A DNA stretch of 21,997 nucleotides from Fervidifonticultor_A sp037443565 (GCA_037443565.1 JBBIOB010000052.1:1-21997); one strand, 5' to 3'. Positions 1-8,127 are shown, counted from the first letter of the stretch. Program-made: numbers and translations. The notes: a model not told the origin generated them from the letters alone.

Positions 1-559
1 CGTCGGTCCGCTCCCCAGACAGCGCCTGCTCGAGCGCGGGGACGAGATCCGCTGGCGTTGGGACGAGGCGCACCAGCGACAGATCGCGGTCGTCGATCAC
101 GAGGGTCCGCCGGAAGTGCTCAAACAGTTCGGCCCAGGCCGGTCCGACCAGGAGCAGCGGCGGAGTGACGTGCGGATCGGTCCCAAGGTTGGCCCACGCG
201 AGCGTTGCCTCAGAGAGCGTGCCCAGCCCGCCCGACAGGGCCACCAGCGCGTCACAGGCGTGGAAGCTCTTGAGCCGCTCGAAGATGTCGTCGGCCCACC
301 GCACCTCGGTCACCCAGCGGTTCGGCTCGCGTCCGTCCCACGGCCGCATGGGCAGCCCGACGACACGCCCACCGGCTGTCGCGGCACCGTGGCTCACCGC
401 TTCCATGAGGCCGCCGTAGCCGCCGGTGGCGATGGCATATCCGGCGCGCGCCAGGCGGGCGCCGACCCCGCGGGCCTCGTCGTATCTGGGATCGGGAGGT
501 GCGATGCGCGCCGATCCGAAGACGCCCACCAGTCGCCCTCGCTCCATATGCTCAAGCAT
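1..559 (-). CDS. LOG-family protein (lysine decarboxylase-like Rossmann fold), 3' end outside window
   Basis: The minus-strand frame is open from about 559 to the left edge, giving 186 visible residues. It reads like a LOG-family protein: a Rossmann-like start (GVFGSARIAP), then GGYGGLMEA, then GGLGTLSEA. The last is the family's nucleotide-binding GGxGTxxE motif. LOG proteins are cytokinin riboside 5'-monophosphate phosphoribohydrolases or related nucleotide-binding proteins of uncertain substrate. The family is usually 180-230 residues, so little is missing. The start is unsure: ATG at 559 and ATG at 547 are in frame, and an in-frame TTG lies at 598. None has an ideally spaced Shine-Dalgarno site. 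The gene diverges from the importer cassette at 664 and shares a roughly 100-base intergenic region with it. Family assignment is firm; true substrate is unknown. Confidence 0.85.
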   Translation of the reverse strand, partial: MLEHMERGRLVGVFGSARIAPPDPRYDEARGVGARLARAGYAIATGGYGGLMEAVSHGAATAGGRVVGLPMRPWDGREPNRWVTEVRWADDIFERLKSFHACDALVALSGGLGTLSEATLAWANLGTDPHVTPPLLLVGPAWAELFEHFRRTLVIDDRDLSLVRLVPTPADLVPALEQALSGERTD

Positions 560-625
560 TGGCGCCGCCGCAACGGACTCCTGCCCGCGCCGGCGCAAGG
601 AAGCGCCCTGGGGACATCGAACTAT

Positions 626-641
626 CCGTATCCATATACGG
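626..641. promoter_or_regulatory. Perfect inverted repeat in a divergent promoter region
   Basis: CCGTAT (626-631) and ATACGG (636-641) form a perfect 6-bp inverted repeat around CCAT. It lies in the region between the divergent LOG gene and the importer cassette, 22 bases before the binding-protein ATG. It could be an operator for a small dimeric regulator or an RNA hairpin in the 5' UTR. The surrounding TA-rich bases could also hold a -10 box. No regulator gene is adjacent, so the role is unassigned. Confidence 0.35.
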
Positions 642-663
642 GCGACTGCGAGGGAGGAATGCC

Positions 664-2310
664 ATGAGGCCTGAGGACCGTCTGGACCAAGTTTTTCAGC
701 AACTCCCCCCTTCGACGCGGCGGCAGTTCCTGAAGCAGGTGGCCGCCGCGGGCATGTCCGCCGCCGCCGCGCAGACTCTGCTGCTGCGCGACCCGCTCAT
801 CGTCACCGCCGCGCCGAGCACGCGGCGCGGCGGCCTGGTGCGGGTGATGGGTCACCAGGAAGTGGCCAGCCTGAGCCCAGACGACGCCGCGCCGTCAGTA
901 CACTGGGTCATGGTCACCCAGATCCACAACGCGCTGCTGGAGGGCAACGAGTTCAACGTCATCGAGAGGGTCCTGGCCGAGCACTACACGGTCAGCAGGG
1001 ACGGCCTGCAGTACACGTTCAGGCTGCGCAAGGGCGTCAAGTGGCAGGACGGCAGCGAGTTCACCGCCGACGACGTCAAGTACACCTACGAGTACTACAT
1101 GAACCCGGCCAACGCGGCCAACCTCTCGGTGCACTTCCAGAGCGTCGACAAGGTCGAGACGCCCGACCGGTACACCGTGGTCGTCAAGATGAAGGAGCGG
1201 TTCGCGCCGTTCCTGGTGAACACGGCCACCCAGTTCATCCTGAACGCCAGGTACCACAGCCGGATCGGCGAGAGAGCGTATAAGAGTCAACCCATGGGGA
1301 CCGGGCCGTTCCGGCTGCGCGAGTGGCGGCCCGCCGAGTTCACCATTGTCGAGGCGTTCGACGGGCACTTCCGCGGGCGTCCCAACATCGATCAGTTCCG
1401 CCAGGACGTGGTGCCTGAGGCCTCGGTGCGGGCGATCGCCCTGCGGACCGGCACAGGAGACTCGGCGACCTGGCCCCTGCTGGTCGAAGACAATCTGCGC
1501 TTCGAGCGGGATGCCAACTTCACCGTCTTCCGGACCCCCAGCACCTCGATCAACATGTTTCCGCTCAACAACAAACTGCCGCAGCTCTCGGACAAGCGGG
1601 TCAGACAGGCGATGATGCACGCCATCGACCGGCAGCGCCTCATCGACGACGTCTTCCAGGGCACGGCGCAGATCGCCGACTCGATCTACCCGCCGTCTAT
1701 GCGAACCTGGTACGACCGCACCCTCAAGAAGTACCCGTACGATCAGGCGAGGGCGCGGACGCTGCTCGAGGAGGCGGGCTGGCGCATGGGCCCCGGCAAC
1801 GTGCGCGTGAAGGACGGCCAGCGGCTGTCGTTCACCTGCGCCGTCATCACCGGCGACCGGGCGCGCAGGCCCCAGGCCGAGATCGCCCAGCAGGATCTGG
1901 CGGCGGTGGGCATCGAGATGCGCATCGTTGAGCGGCCTGTGGCCACGATCCTGGCGCAGCTGCCCAAGGGCGAACTCGATGCCTCGCTCTTCAACTGGAC
2001 GTACAACAGTGGCGTGCTGGAGCCCGACCCGCAGACCACCCTGCGGAGCGGCGGCGTTCGCAACTTCGCCAACTACAGCAACCCCCGCATGGACGAACTG
2101 CTGAACCAGGGGGTGCGAGAGGTTGACGTCAAGAACCGCGTCAAGATCTACAGCGAGGTCCAGAAGATCTTCGTCGAAGACGTCCCGGTGCTCTACATCA
2201 TGTTCTGGGACTGGTTCAACGTGTTCACCAAGCGGATCAAGGGCCTGCCGGCGAAGCCCGAGGCGGCGTTCCCCATCTACCGCAACGCGTACAAGTGGTG
2301 GATCGAGTAA
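664..2310 (+). CDS. ABC transporter substrate-binding protein, peptide/nickel (SBP_bac_5) type, Tat-exported
   Basis: This 548-residue protein is an extracytoplasmic binding protein of the DppA/OppA/NikA family. ATG 664 is chosen because GGGAGG (652-657) sits 6 bases upstream. The N-terminus carries a twin-arginine signal: STRRQFLK at residues 17-24, followed by an Ala-rich segment, so it is probably folded before export. Family hallmarks follow: YTFRLRKGVKWQDG, FTADDVKYTYEY, GTGPFRLREW, and DKRVRQAMMHAIDRQ in the second lobe. It is first in a cassette with two permeases (2383-4231). A tiny frame ATG-CCA-TGA at 659-667 overlaps the start codon. The ligand cannot be read from sequence: peptides, opines, nickel chelates and other small amides are all possible for this family. 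Confidence 0.93.
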   Translation: MRPEDRLDQVFQQLPPSTRRQFLKQVAAAGMSAAAAQTLLLRDPLIVTAAPSTRRGGLVRVMGHQEVASLSPDDAAPSVHWVMVTQIHNALLEGNEFNVIERVLAEHYTVSRDGLQYTFRLRKGVKWQDGSEFTADDVKYTYEYYMNPANAANLSVHFQSVDKVETPDRYTVVVKMKERFAPFLVNTATQFILNARYHSRIGERAYKSQPMGTGPFRLREWRPAEFTIVEAFDGHFRGRPNIDQFRQDVVPEASVRAIALRTGTGDSATWPLLVEDNLRFERDANFTVFRTPSTSINMFPLNNKLPQLSDKRVRQAMMHAIDRQRLIDDVFQGTAQIADSIYPPSMRTWYDRTLKKYPYDQARARTLLEEAGWRMGPGNVRVKDGQRLSFTCAVITGDRARRPQAEIAQQDLAAVGIEMRIVERPVATILAQLPKGELDASLFNWTYNSGVLEPDPQTTLRSGGVRNFANYSNPRMDELLNQGVREVDVKNRVKIYSEVQKIFVEDVPVLYIMFWDWFNVFTKRIKGLPAKPEAAFPIYRNAYKWWIE

Positions 2311-2321
2311 GGACCGCGCCG

Positions 2322-2347
2322 GGGGAGGCGGCCACGGCCGCCTCCCC
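2322..2347 (+). promoter_or_regulatory. Intercistronic GC hairpin between binding-protein and permease genes
   Basis: GGGGAGGCGGCC (2322-2333) is followed after two bases by its exact reverse complement at 2336-2347. It starts 12 bases after the binding-protein stop and ends 35 bases before the first permease gene. There is no T-run, so a plain rho-independent terminator is unlikely. By analogy with malE-malF intergenic structures it could protect the 3' end of the binding-protein mRNA or partly terminate transcription. Equivalent hairpins occur at 8128-8157 and 20398-20434. Confidence 0.75.
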
Positions 2348-2382
2348 TCCGCGTCATCGCATGATCGTCTCGCGGGCCTGAG

Positions 2383-3309
2383 ATGCAGCGGTACATCGCC
2401 GCCCGCCTCGCGCAGGGCCTCGTTGTCATCTTCCTGGTCAGCATCGGCACGTTTGCCATGATGCACCTGATCCCTGGCGATCCGGTCTCGCTGATGATCG
2501 GCGAGGGCGCCGTCAGCCAGGAGCAGATCGACCTCATCCGCGCCAAGTGGGGCCTCGACCGGCCGACGCACGAGCAGTATCTCACGTGGATCGGCAACAT
2601 GCTCAAAGGCGACTTCGGTCAGTCGGTGGTGCGCAGCGGCGTGCCGGTTCGCACCATGATCAGTGAGGCCGCGGCGGTCACGATCACCCTCAACCTGATC
2701 GCCTTCGCCATCTCCATCCTGATCGCCATTCCCGCAGGCATCTTCGCCGCAGTCCGGCGCTACTCGACCTTCGACTACACCATCATGGTGACGGCGACCG
2801 TCGGCCTCGCCCTGCCCAACTTCTGGATCGGCTTGATGCTGATCGTGGTCTTCTCGCTCGTGCTGCGGTGGCTGCCGCCGTTTGGGCTCGGCTCGTGGCA
2901 CGGCTATGTGCTTCCCGTCGCGGTGATCGTGATTGGTCAGCTCGCCCTGCTGGCGCGGCTGATGCGAAGCTCCACGCTGGATAACCTGGGAGAGGACTTT
3001 GTCCGGACGGCCCGCGCCAAGGGGCTGCGCGAGACGCTGGTGGTCACGCGGCACGTCGTGCGCAACGCCCTGCTGCCGATCATCACGGTGATCGGGTACC
3101 GGCTGGCGTTCATCCTGAGCGGGACGATTGTGATCGAGACGGTGTTCGCGCTGCCCGGGCTCGGCCAACTCTTCGTGGAGTCGGTGAACCGTGTCGACTA
3201 CCAGGTGGTGCAGGCGATCGTCATGGTGCTCAGCATCTTCGTGGTCCTGGGCAACCTGTTGACCGACCTCGCCTACGGGTTGGTGGACCCACGCATCAGG
3301 ATCAGGTGA
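2383..3309 (+). CDS. ABC transporter permease, DppB type
   Basis: This 308-residue inner-membrane permease belongs to the DppB/OppB group. It has an N-terminal membrane helix (residues about 8-30), the MMHLIPGDP motif typical of DppB proteins, a periplasmic loop of about 65 residues, and then five more hydrophobic segments. The cytoplasmic EAA-like coupling loop reads FVRTARAKGL followed by HVVRNALLPII. It ends in LVDPRIRIR, as DppB proteins do. It would pair with the DppC-type permease four bases downstream to form the channel for the substrate delivered by the protein at 664-2310. The start at 2383 gives a family-typical N-terminus, though no good Shine-Dalgarno site precedes it. Confidence 0.94.
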   Translation: MQRYIAARLAQGLVVIFLVSIGTFAMMHLIPGDPVSLMIGEGAVSQEQIDLIRAKWGLDRPTHEQYLTWIGNMLKGDFGQSVVRSGVPVRTMISEAAAVTITLNLIAFAISILIAIPAGIFAAVRRYSTFDYTIMVTATVGLALPNFWIGLMLIVVFSLVLRWLPPFGLGSWHGYVLPVAVIVIGQLALLARLMRSSTLDNLGEDFVRTARAKGLRETLVVTRHVVRNALLPIITVIGYRLAFILSGTIVIETVFALPGLGQLFVESVNRVDYQVVQAIVMVLSIFVVLGNLLTDLAYGLVDPRIRIR

Positions 3310-3313
3310 CGCG

Positions 3314-4231
3314 ATGAACCGAAACGTCGCCGCCGTCCGCCAGGACACGGGACTCGCCCGGACCCCAACGGTGCGCCGCTCCGAGTGGGCGCGCGGATGG
3401 CAACGGTTCAGACGCTACCGGCCCGGAATGGTGGGGTTGGGATTCATCCTGATCCTGGTGCTCCTCGCGATCTTTCCCGACTTCTTCGCCCCGTACCCGC
3501 ACACGCAGGTGTTCCGCGGGATGCGCGGCGCGCCTCCGTCCTGGTCGCACCTGCTGGGCTTCGACCATATCGGCCGCGACGTCCTGAGCCGGATCATTTG
3601 GGGGTCCCGGGTGGCATTGATCGTGGGCCTGCTGGCCAGCGGCATCGCCGTGGTCATCGGCGTCACGGTAGGCGCGGTGGCGGGCTACCTCGGCGGCTGG
3701 GTGGACACCGTGCTCTCCCGCGTCGTGGACGCGCTGATGGCCTACCCGCTGCTCGTGCTGCTGATCACCCTGGCCGCGGTGCTTGGGCCGAGCCTGGTGA
3801 CCGTGGTGGTCATCATCGGCCTGACGACGTGGGCGCAGTATGCCCGCGTGGTGCGCGCCGACGTCATGAGCCTGCGCGAGCGCGAGTTCGTGCTGGCGGC
3901 GCAGGCCGCGGGCGCCAGCACCGCCCGGATCCTCTTCCGGCACGTGATCCCGAACGTGCTGGGCCCGGTGATCGTCCTGGCCAGCCTGGGCGTCGGCGGC
4001 ATCATCCTGCTGGAGTCGGCCCTGTCCTTCCTGGGGCTGGGCGCGCAGCCGCCGACGGCGTCGTGGGGCGGCATGCTGGCGGACGGACGCGCGTTCATCC
4101 TCACCTACCCCCAGATTGCCATCGCGCCGGGTGTGATGATCTCGCTGACCGTGCTGGCGTTCAACCTAGTCGGTGACGGGCTGCGCGACGCCCTGGACCC
4201 CCGGCAGAAGGACGCCTTCGTCAGCCGCTGA
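3314..4231 (+). CDS. ABC transporter permease, DppC type
   Basis: This 305-residue partner permease belongs to the DppC/OppC group. It has an N-terminal cytoplasmic stretch, a first helix at about residues 36-58, and the family landmark HLLGFDHIGRDVLSRIIWGSR. The EAA loop reads EFVLAAQAAGASTARILFRH followed by IPNVLGPVIV, then the typical SFLGLGAQPPTASWGGML. It ends with VGDGLRDALDPRQ. The ATG follows the upstream stop by four bases, and AGGTGA spanning that stop supplies the ribosome site, so translation is probably coupled. No DppD/DppF ATPase gene follows; a toxin-antitoxin pair does instead. The ATPases must be encoded elsewhere. Confidence 0.95.
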   Translation: MNRNVAAVRQDTGLARTPTVRRSEWARGWQRFRRYRPGMVGLGFILILVLLAIFPDFFAPYPHTQVFRGMRGAPPSWSHLLGFDHIGRDVLSRIIWGSRVALIVGLLASGIAVVIGVTVGAVAGYLGGWVDTVLSRVVDALMAYPLLVLLITLAAVLGPSLVTVVVIIGLTTWAQYARVVRADVMSLREREFVLAAQAAGASTARILFRHVIPNVLGPVIVLASLGVGGIILLESALSFLGLGAQPPTASWGGMLADGRAFILTYPQIAIAPGVMISLTVLAFNLVGDGLRDALDPRQKDAFVSR

Positions 4232-4283
4232 GGGGCTGTCGCAGGTAGCCCGTTTCCGGACCCTGCGCTACAGTGATGAAGGA

Positions 4284-4745
4284 ATGCCATCACCGCCGCT
4301 CAACCTCGAGCTCATCCGCACCCGGGCCGCCGATATCCGGCGTGAACTCGCGGTGCTCCGTGCCTATGCCGGACTTCCGGAGCCCGAGTTCACCGAGAAT
4401 GCCGAGAGGGTCAGGGCTGCCCGCTACAGCCTGATCGTCGCGGTGGAGGCCGCAGCAGCGATCTGCAACCACATCGCGACCCGCCACGGACAGGTCCCAG
4501 ACTCGTATCCCGGCTGCTTCGAGGCGCTGGTGACCCTGGGCGTTGCCGACGCGGCCCTCGGTGCGCGGCTGGCCAGCATGGCGCGCCTGAGGAACATCCT
4601 GGTCCACGGGTACGCCCGTGTCGACGATCGACGTCTGCATGCCATCCTGACCGAGAATCTGGACGACCTCGAAGCCTTCCTGAGCGTAGTCGCCGCGCAC
4701 ATGCAGGAGGCAGGAGATCTCCCCTCGGGGGACGCAGCCCGATGA
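4284..4745 (+). CDS. hepT: HepT-like ribonuclease toxin (DUF86/HEPN)
   Basis: This 153-residue helical protein carries the HEPN RNase signature RX4HXY as RNILVHGY (R103, H108, Y110). Upstream it has the family's ARYSLIVAVEAAAAICNHI helix. HepT toxins are RNases neutralised when the partner MntA attaches AMP groups to the motif tyrosine. The next gene, 4742-5188, is that partner and overlaps this one by four bases (ATGA). ATG 4284 is preferred because the protein then starts like family members. The Shine-Dalgarno is poor (AAGG only one base away). A TACAGT at 4269-4274 could be a -10 element giving a near-leaderless mRNA. The pair lies between an importer cassette and a convergent M24 gene, as expected for a mobile defence/addiction module. 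Confidence 0.9.
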   Translation: MPSPPLNLELIRTRAADIRRELAVLRAYAGLPEPEFTENAERVRAARYSLIVAVEAAAAICNHIATRHGQVPDSYPGCFEALVTLGVADAALGARLASMARLRNILVHGYARVDDRRLHAILTENLDDLEAFLSVVAAHMQEAGDLPSGDAAR

Positions 4746-5188
4746 CGGACGATACGCCTGCCCGCCGGATGCGGCGGCCATTGGGGGAGGCCCGGCGCGC
4801 GCGGATTCGGGCAGGCGTCGCCAAGGCGCTCACGGATGAGCCCGGCGTGATCTTTGCGTACCTGTTCGGGTCCACACTCAGCAGGGATTCCGTCCGCGAT
4901 GTGGATATGGCCGTGTTGCTGGATCCTCAACACCACGACGCGCAGGGATACGTGGATGCGAAGCTCCGCCTGATGGCCCGTCTGGAGCCTCTCATCGGAA
5001 TCCCGGTGGACGTGGTGATCCTGAACGATGCGCCGCTGGGGCTGCGGTTGGCAGCGGTTCGCGGCCTGGTCGTCTATTCGCGTGATGAAGTGAAGCGGCA
5101 GGAGTTTGTCGAGCGGACGGCACTCCAGGCCATGGACTCAGCGTTTCTCCGGCACGAATCCCTCCGCGACGTGCTCCTGCTCCGATAG
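4742..5188 (+). CDS. mntA: MntA-like nucleotidyltransferase antitoxin
   Basis: This 148-residue protein is a minimal nucleotidyltransferase of the MNT family, the antitoxin partner of HepT. The catalytic core reads YLFGSTLSRDSVRDVDMAVLL: G43-S44, then D53 and D55, with a likely third acidic residue at D90 (PVDVVIL). The loop between GS and DXD has 8 residues instead of the textbook 10. This shorter spacing seems to occur in some family members, so activity is likely kept. It would transfer AMP from ATP to the toxin's motif tyrosine. The start ATG overlaps the toxin stop (ATGA at 4742-4745), so the two proteins are probably made in coupled amounts. It ends 65 bases before the stop of the convergent M24 gene. 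Confidence 0.9.
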   Translation: MTDDTPARRMRRPLGEARRARIRAGVAKALTDEPGVIFAYLFGSTLSRDSVRDVDMAVLLDPQHHDAQGYVDAKLRLMARLEPLIGIPVDVVILNDAPLGLRLAAVRGLVVYSRDEVKRQEFVERTALQAMDSAFLRHESLRDVLLLR

Positions 5189-5253
5189 CAACACCCACCC
5201 ATGCCGCCTCGTGGCCGATCTCGCCGATCGCGATGCGATGCGCGGCGGCCTCC

Positions 5254-6441
5254 TCAATCGATCGTCAGGCTCTCCAAGTCCCGCGGGTAGTACGTCAGCA
5301 TCTCGAAGCCGGTCTCCGTCACCACGAGCGTGTCCGAGTGCCGGAACCCGGCCAGCCCGTTGACGTAGATCCCGGGTTCCACGCTGAACACCATGCCCGG
5401 GCGCATCTCGGTCTCATCGCCGATGTCGAAGAACGGCGCCTCGTGGACGCCCATCCCCAGCGCATGCCCGACATGGTGCCGCCAGTGCGCCATCAGGTCG
5501 TGCCGCTCGAAGAACGCCCGCACTGCGCGGTCGACCTCCGCGCACGGCCGGCCGGGCCGGATGGCTTCGAACGCGGTCTCCTGCGCGCCCATCATCAACC
5601 CGAAGAAGCGGCGCTGCTCACCGCCGACGGGCGCGACGACCATCGTGCGCTCGAGCTCACTCGTGTACCCGCCGACGGCTGATGCGGCGCCGGTCACGAG
5701 CACGTCGCCCGGCATGATGCGGGCGTTGGTCGTCATGGCGTGCGGGATCGCCGACTGCTTGCCGACCTGCCCGCGGTACCCGGCGTGCGCGCCCGGGAAG
5801 GTCCAGGAGAGCGGCCGGTACGCGGGCCCGAGCGCCTTGACCATGGTCATGGTGGCCTCGAACGACGCGCGATGGCTAACCTCGCTCTCGATGACGCCGG
5901 GTGTCGTGTACTCCTGCAGCAGGCGGTGGGCCAGGTTGCCCCACCGGACGCTCTCGCGAATGAGCGCAATCTCCTCGGCCGACTTCACCATGATCATGTC
6001 CTCGATGAGGTCGCGCATCGACTCGACCGACGCGTCGGGCAGGACGTCGGAGAGCCGTGGGCCCCGGTAGCCCATGATGCCTGGATAGCCGTCGCCGTCG
6101 ACCGCCAGCCGGGACCTGGCCAGGCCCATCTCCGAGGCAAGCCCGGCGAGTCGGTGCATCGGGTGCGTCTCGGTAGGATACTCAGGGTACGCGACCACGC
6201 GATCCACCGCCGCGTGCGCGGCGGCGTGCTCCTCCTCCAGGCGCGGGACGAACAGTACCGTGGTGTGGTCGGCGGCGACAAGCGCGATGGGCCGCTCGGT
6301 GGCGATGAACGCGAACCCCGTCAGGTAGAAGATCTGGGTCGGGCTGAACAGCACCAGCGCGTCTCGGCCGCGGCGGTGGGCCTCCTCCAGGGCCCGCGCG
6401 CGCCGGCGCAGGTGCTCGCCGTGGCTGATGAATAGACGCAT
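5254..6441 (-). CDS. M24-family creatinase-like hydrolase (probably metal-independent)
   Basis: This 395-residue two-domain protein is of the creatinase/prolidase family: an N-terminal creatinase_N domain (about 1-145) and a pita-bread catalytic domain (about 155-390). Landmarks are AIPHA (H234), GGYTSELERT, HHVGHALGMGVHEAP, VEPGIYV (E355) and GFRHSDTLVV. Against the five prolidase metal ligands (D, D, H, E, E), the first Asp is Gly251, the second is Glu262 and the last Glu is Ser369. The creatinase catalytic set appears kept: H234, E264 (in ERT) and E355 match creatinase His232, Glu262 and Glu358 from my knowledge of that enzyme. It therefore probably hydrolyses a C-N bond in a small amide or amidine rather than a peptide. 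ATG 6441 has GGGAGG 7 bases upstream. The gene diverges from importer 6576-9998. Confidence 0.9.
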   Translation of the reverse strand: MRLFISHGEHLRRRARALEEAHRRGRDALVLFSPTQIFYLTGFAFIATERPIALVAADHTTVLFVPRLEEEHAAAHAAVDRVVAYPEYPTETHPMHRLAGLASEMGLARSRLAVDGDGYPGIMGYRGPRLSDVLPDASVESMRDLIEDMIMVKSAEEIALIRESVRWGNLAHRLLQEYTTPGVIESEVSHRASFEATMTMVKALGPAYRPLSWTFPGAHAGYRGQVGKQSAIPHAMTTNARIMPGDVLVTGAASAVGGYTSELERTMVVAPVGGEQRRFFGLMMGAQETAFEAIRPGRPCAEVDRAVRAFFERHDLMAHWRHHVGHALGMGVHEAPFFDIGDETEMRPGMVFSVEPGIYVNGLAGFRHSDTLVVTETGFEMLTYYPRDLESLTID

Positions 6442-6575
6442 GGCGTGTCCTCCCGGAAGGATCGCGTCAGACGTAGGCCACTTCTGCGGCCGGCGGAGGA
6501 TTCCTCATCCCCGGCCGGAAAAGAAATATGTCTGGTTACGACCCGCGCTCCAGAACATCCGGGGGAGGGATGGGA
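6442..6575. promoter_or_regulatory. Divergent promoter region between M24 gene and second importer
   Basis: This 134-base non-coding region must carry start signals for both flanking genes. Ribosome sites are clear: GGGAGG in minus sense at 6449-6454 for the M24 gene, and GGGAGG at 6563-6568 for the binding protein. An A-rich patch (about 6518-6527, then TATG) in otherwise GC-rich DNA is the best place for a -10 element. I could not define convincing -35/-10 pairs. The shared region suggests co-regulation of the M24 gene with the importer. Confidence 0.5.
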
Positions 6576-8096
6576 ATGCGTGTTGCGTCTCTGACGCTGG
6601 CCGTCGCGCTTCTCTTCGGCCTGGCAGGGATCGTGTCGATGCCCGCGGCCGACGCCCAGGACCGGCCGCTGGTCGTCGCGCTCGGCGCCGAACCCCGAAG
6701 CCTGCTGGCGATGCACATCGTGGACTGGACCACCAACGTCCAGCAGATGAACATCTACGACCGGTTGTACTATTGGGACGGCATGCCGCCCCGCATCCGA
6801 CCGTCACTGGCCGCCGAACTCCCGCAGACGCCCGATGATCTGACGTGGGTCATCAAGCTGCGGCCCAACGTCCGGTTCCACAACGGCGACCCGTTCACCG
6901 CTGAGGCCGTCAAATCCACCATCGAGTGGCTCCTGGATCCCCGCAACCAGTCTCACTACCGGCCGCGGTTCGCGTTCGTCGACCGTGTGGAGGTCGTCGA
7001 TCCCCTGACGGTGCGCATCCGAACCAAGGAGCCGGCGCCCATCCTCCGGTACTGGCTGGTGGACTTCACCGTGCACAATCCCGGCCACATGCGGCAGGCA
7101 GGCAACGAGGGCGCCAACCGCAGCCCGATCGGCGCCGGCCCATACCGGTTCGTGCGGTGGGACCGGGATGAGCGCCTCGTGCTCGAAGCCAACCCCAACT
7201 ACTGGAACGGCGCTCCGGCCGTCCGGCGGGTGGAGTTCCGGTTCATTCCGGACTTCAGCGCGCGCCTGGCCGCCCTGCTCGCCGGTGAGGCGGACATCGT
7301 GAAAGACGTGCCGCCGGTCGCGGTGGAGCAGGTCAACCGCAGCGGTCGGGCCGAGGTCCGCGGCGTGGCCTCGTCGCGCATCAACTACGTGGCCCTGGTC
7401 AACTTCAAGCCGGGCCCGCTCCAGGACCGGCGGGTGCGCCAGGCGATGAACTACGCGGTCAACGTCGATGAGATCATCACCAGCCTGTTCCGCGGGCGCG
7501 CCACCCGCATCCCCGGCGCGCTCTCCTCGATCAACGAGGACGTCAACATCAACCTGAAGCCCTATCCCTACAATCCGGAGCGCGCGGTGCAGCTGATCAA
7601 GGAGGCGGGCTACGACCCCGCCCGGCTGGAGTTCACGCTGGACTCGCCGTCGGGACGCTATCCGCTCGACAAGGAGGCCTCCGAGGCGATCGCCTCCTAC
7701 CTGGGCCGCATCGGCATCCGGGTCCGGGTACAGGTCAACGAGTGGGGCACGCACCTCGACAAGATCATCAACCGGCGCACCGGCGAGATGTTCTACCTGG
7801 GCTGGGGCCCCGCGCTCGAAGCGCAGGGGACGATCGCCGAACTGTTCCGGGCGGAGCGCACCTACAGCGGCTTCGGTACGCCCGCCCTCGCGCAGGAGAT
7901 CAACACGGCCATTCCCATCGTGGACCTCCAGAGACGCCGCGCGGCCTGGTATCGCATCCAGGTGATGCTGTATACCGAGGCGCCCTGGATCTTCCTGTGG
8001 CAGCAGCACGACCTGTATGGGGTCAACAGGCGCGTCACCTGGCAGCCGCACCCGGCCGAGAAGATCTTCCTGCACGACGCCTCGTGGGCGCGGTAG
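6576..8096 (+). CDS. ABC transporter substrate-binding protein, peptide/nickel (SBP_bac_5) type, Sec-exported
   Basis: This 506-residue binding protein belongs to the same family as 664-2310 but is clearly divergent from it. ATG 6576 is preferred over the in-frame ATG 6570 because GGGAGG (6563-6568) is 7 bases away rather than 1. The N-terminus is a Sec signal peptide (hydrophobic core residues 5-20, likely cleavage after ADA at 27). Landmarks are LVVALGAEPRSL, WVIKLRPNVRFHNGDPFTAEAVK, IGAGPYRFVRWDRDE, NPNYWNGAP and DRRVRQAMNYAVN. It begins a cassette with permeases at 8190 and 9120 and the M24 enzyme at 10038, and it diverges from another M24 enzyme. That setting points to a small amide, amidine or dipeptide-like ligand. 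Confidence 0.93.
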   Translation: MRVASLTLAVALLFGLAGIVSMPAADAQDRPLVVALGAEPRSLLAMHIVDWTTNVQQMNIYDRLYYWDGMPPRIRPSLAAELPQTPDDLTWVIKLRPNVRFHNGDPFTAEAVKSTIEWLLDPRNQSHYRPRFAFVDRVEVVDPLTVRIRTKEPAPILRYWLVDFTVHNPGHMRQAGNEGANRSPIGAGPYRFVRWDRDERLVLEANPNYWNGAPAVRRVEFRFIPDFSARLAALLAGEADIVKDVPPVAVEQVNRSGRAEVRGVASSRINYVALVNFKPGPLQDRRVRQAMNYAVNVDEIITSLFRGRATRIPGALSSINEDVNINLKPYPYNPERAVQLIKEAGYDPARLEFTLDSPSGRYPLDKEASEAIASYLGRIGIRVRVQVNEWGTHLDKIINRRTGEMFYLGWGPALEAQGTIAELFRAERTYSGFGTPALAQEINTAIPIVDLQRRRAAWYRIQVMLYTEAPWIFLWQQHDLYGVNRRVTWQPHPAEKIFLHDASWAR

Positions 8097-8127
8097 CAGA
8101 CGGCTCGCCTGTGTAAGGAGACTCGCG

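Noticed and set aside
895..3348. Very long minus-strand open frame (817 codons) over the first importer
   Set aside because: It is antisense to well-supported binding-protein and permease genes; its translation is rich in Asp, His, Arg and Gln with no domain, as expected for a shadow frame in GC-rich coding DNA.
5189..5253. Candidate bidirectional terminator between mntA and the convergent M24 gene
   Set aside because: Only short stems (for example CGATC/GATCG around 5216-5230) and repeated GCGATGC bases; no T-run and no convincing single hairpin.
4232..5253. Attachment sites or direct repeats flanking the HepT/MntA pair
   Set aside because: No matching repeats longer than a few bases were found on both sides, and no integrase or transposase is present.
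6804..8075. Minus-strand frame of 423 codons opposite the second binding protein
   Set aside because: Opposite strand of a certain binding-protein gene; no recognisable domain.
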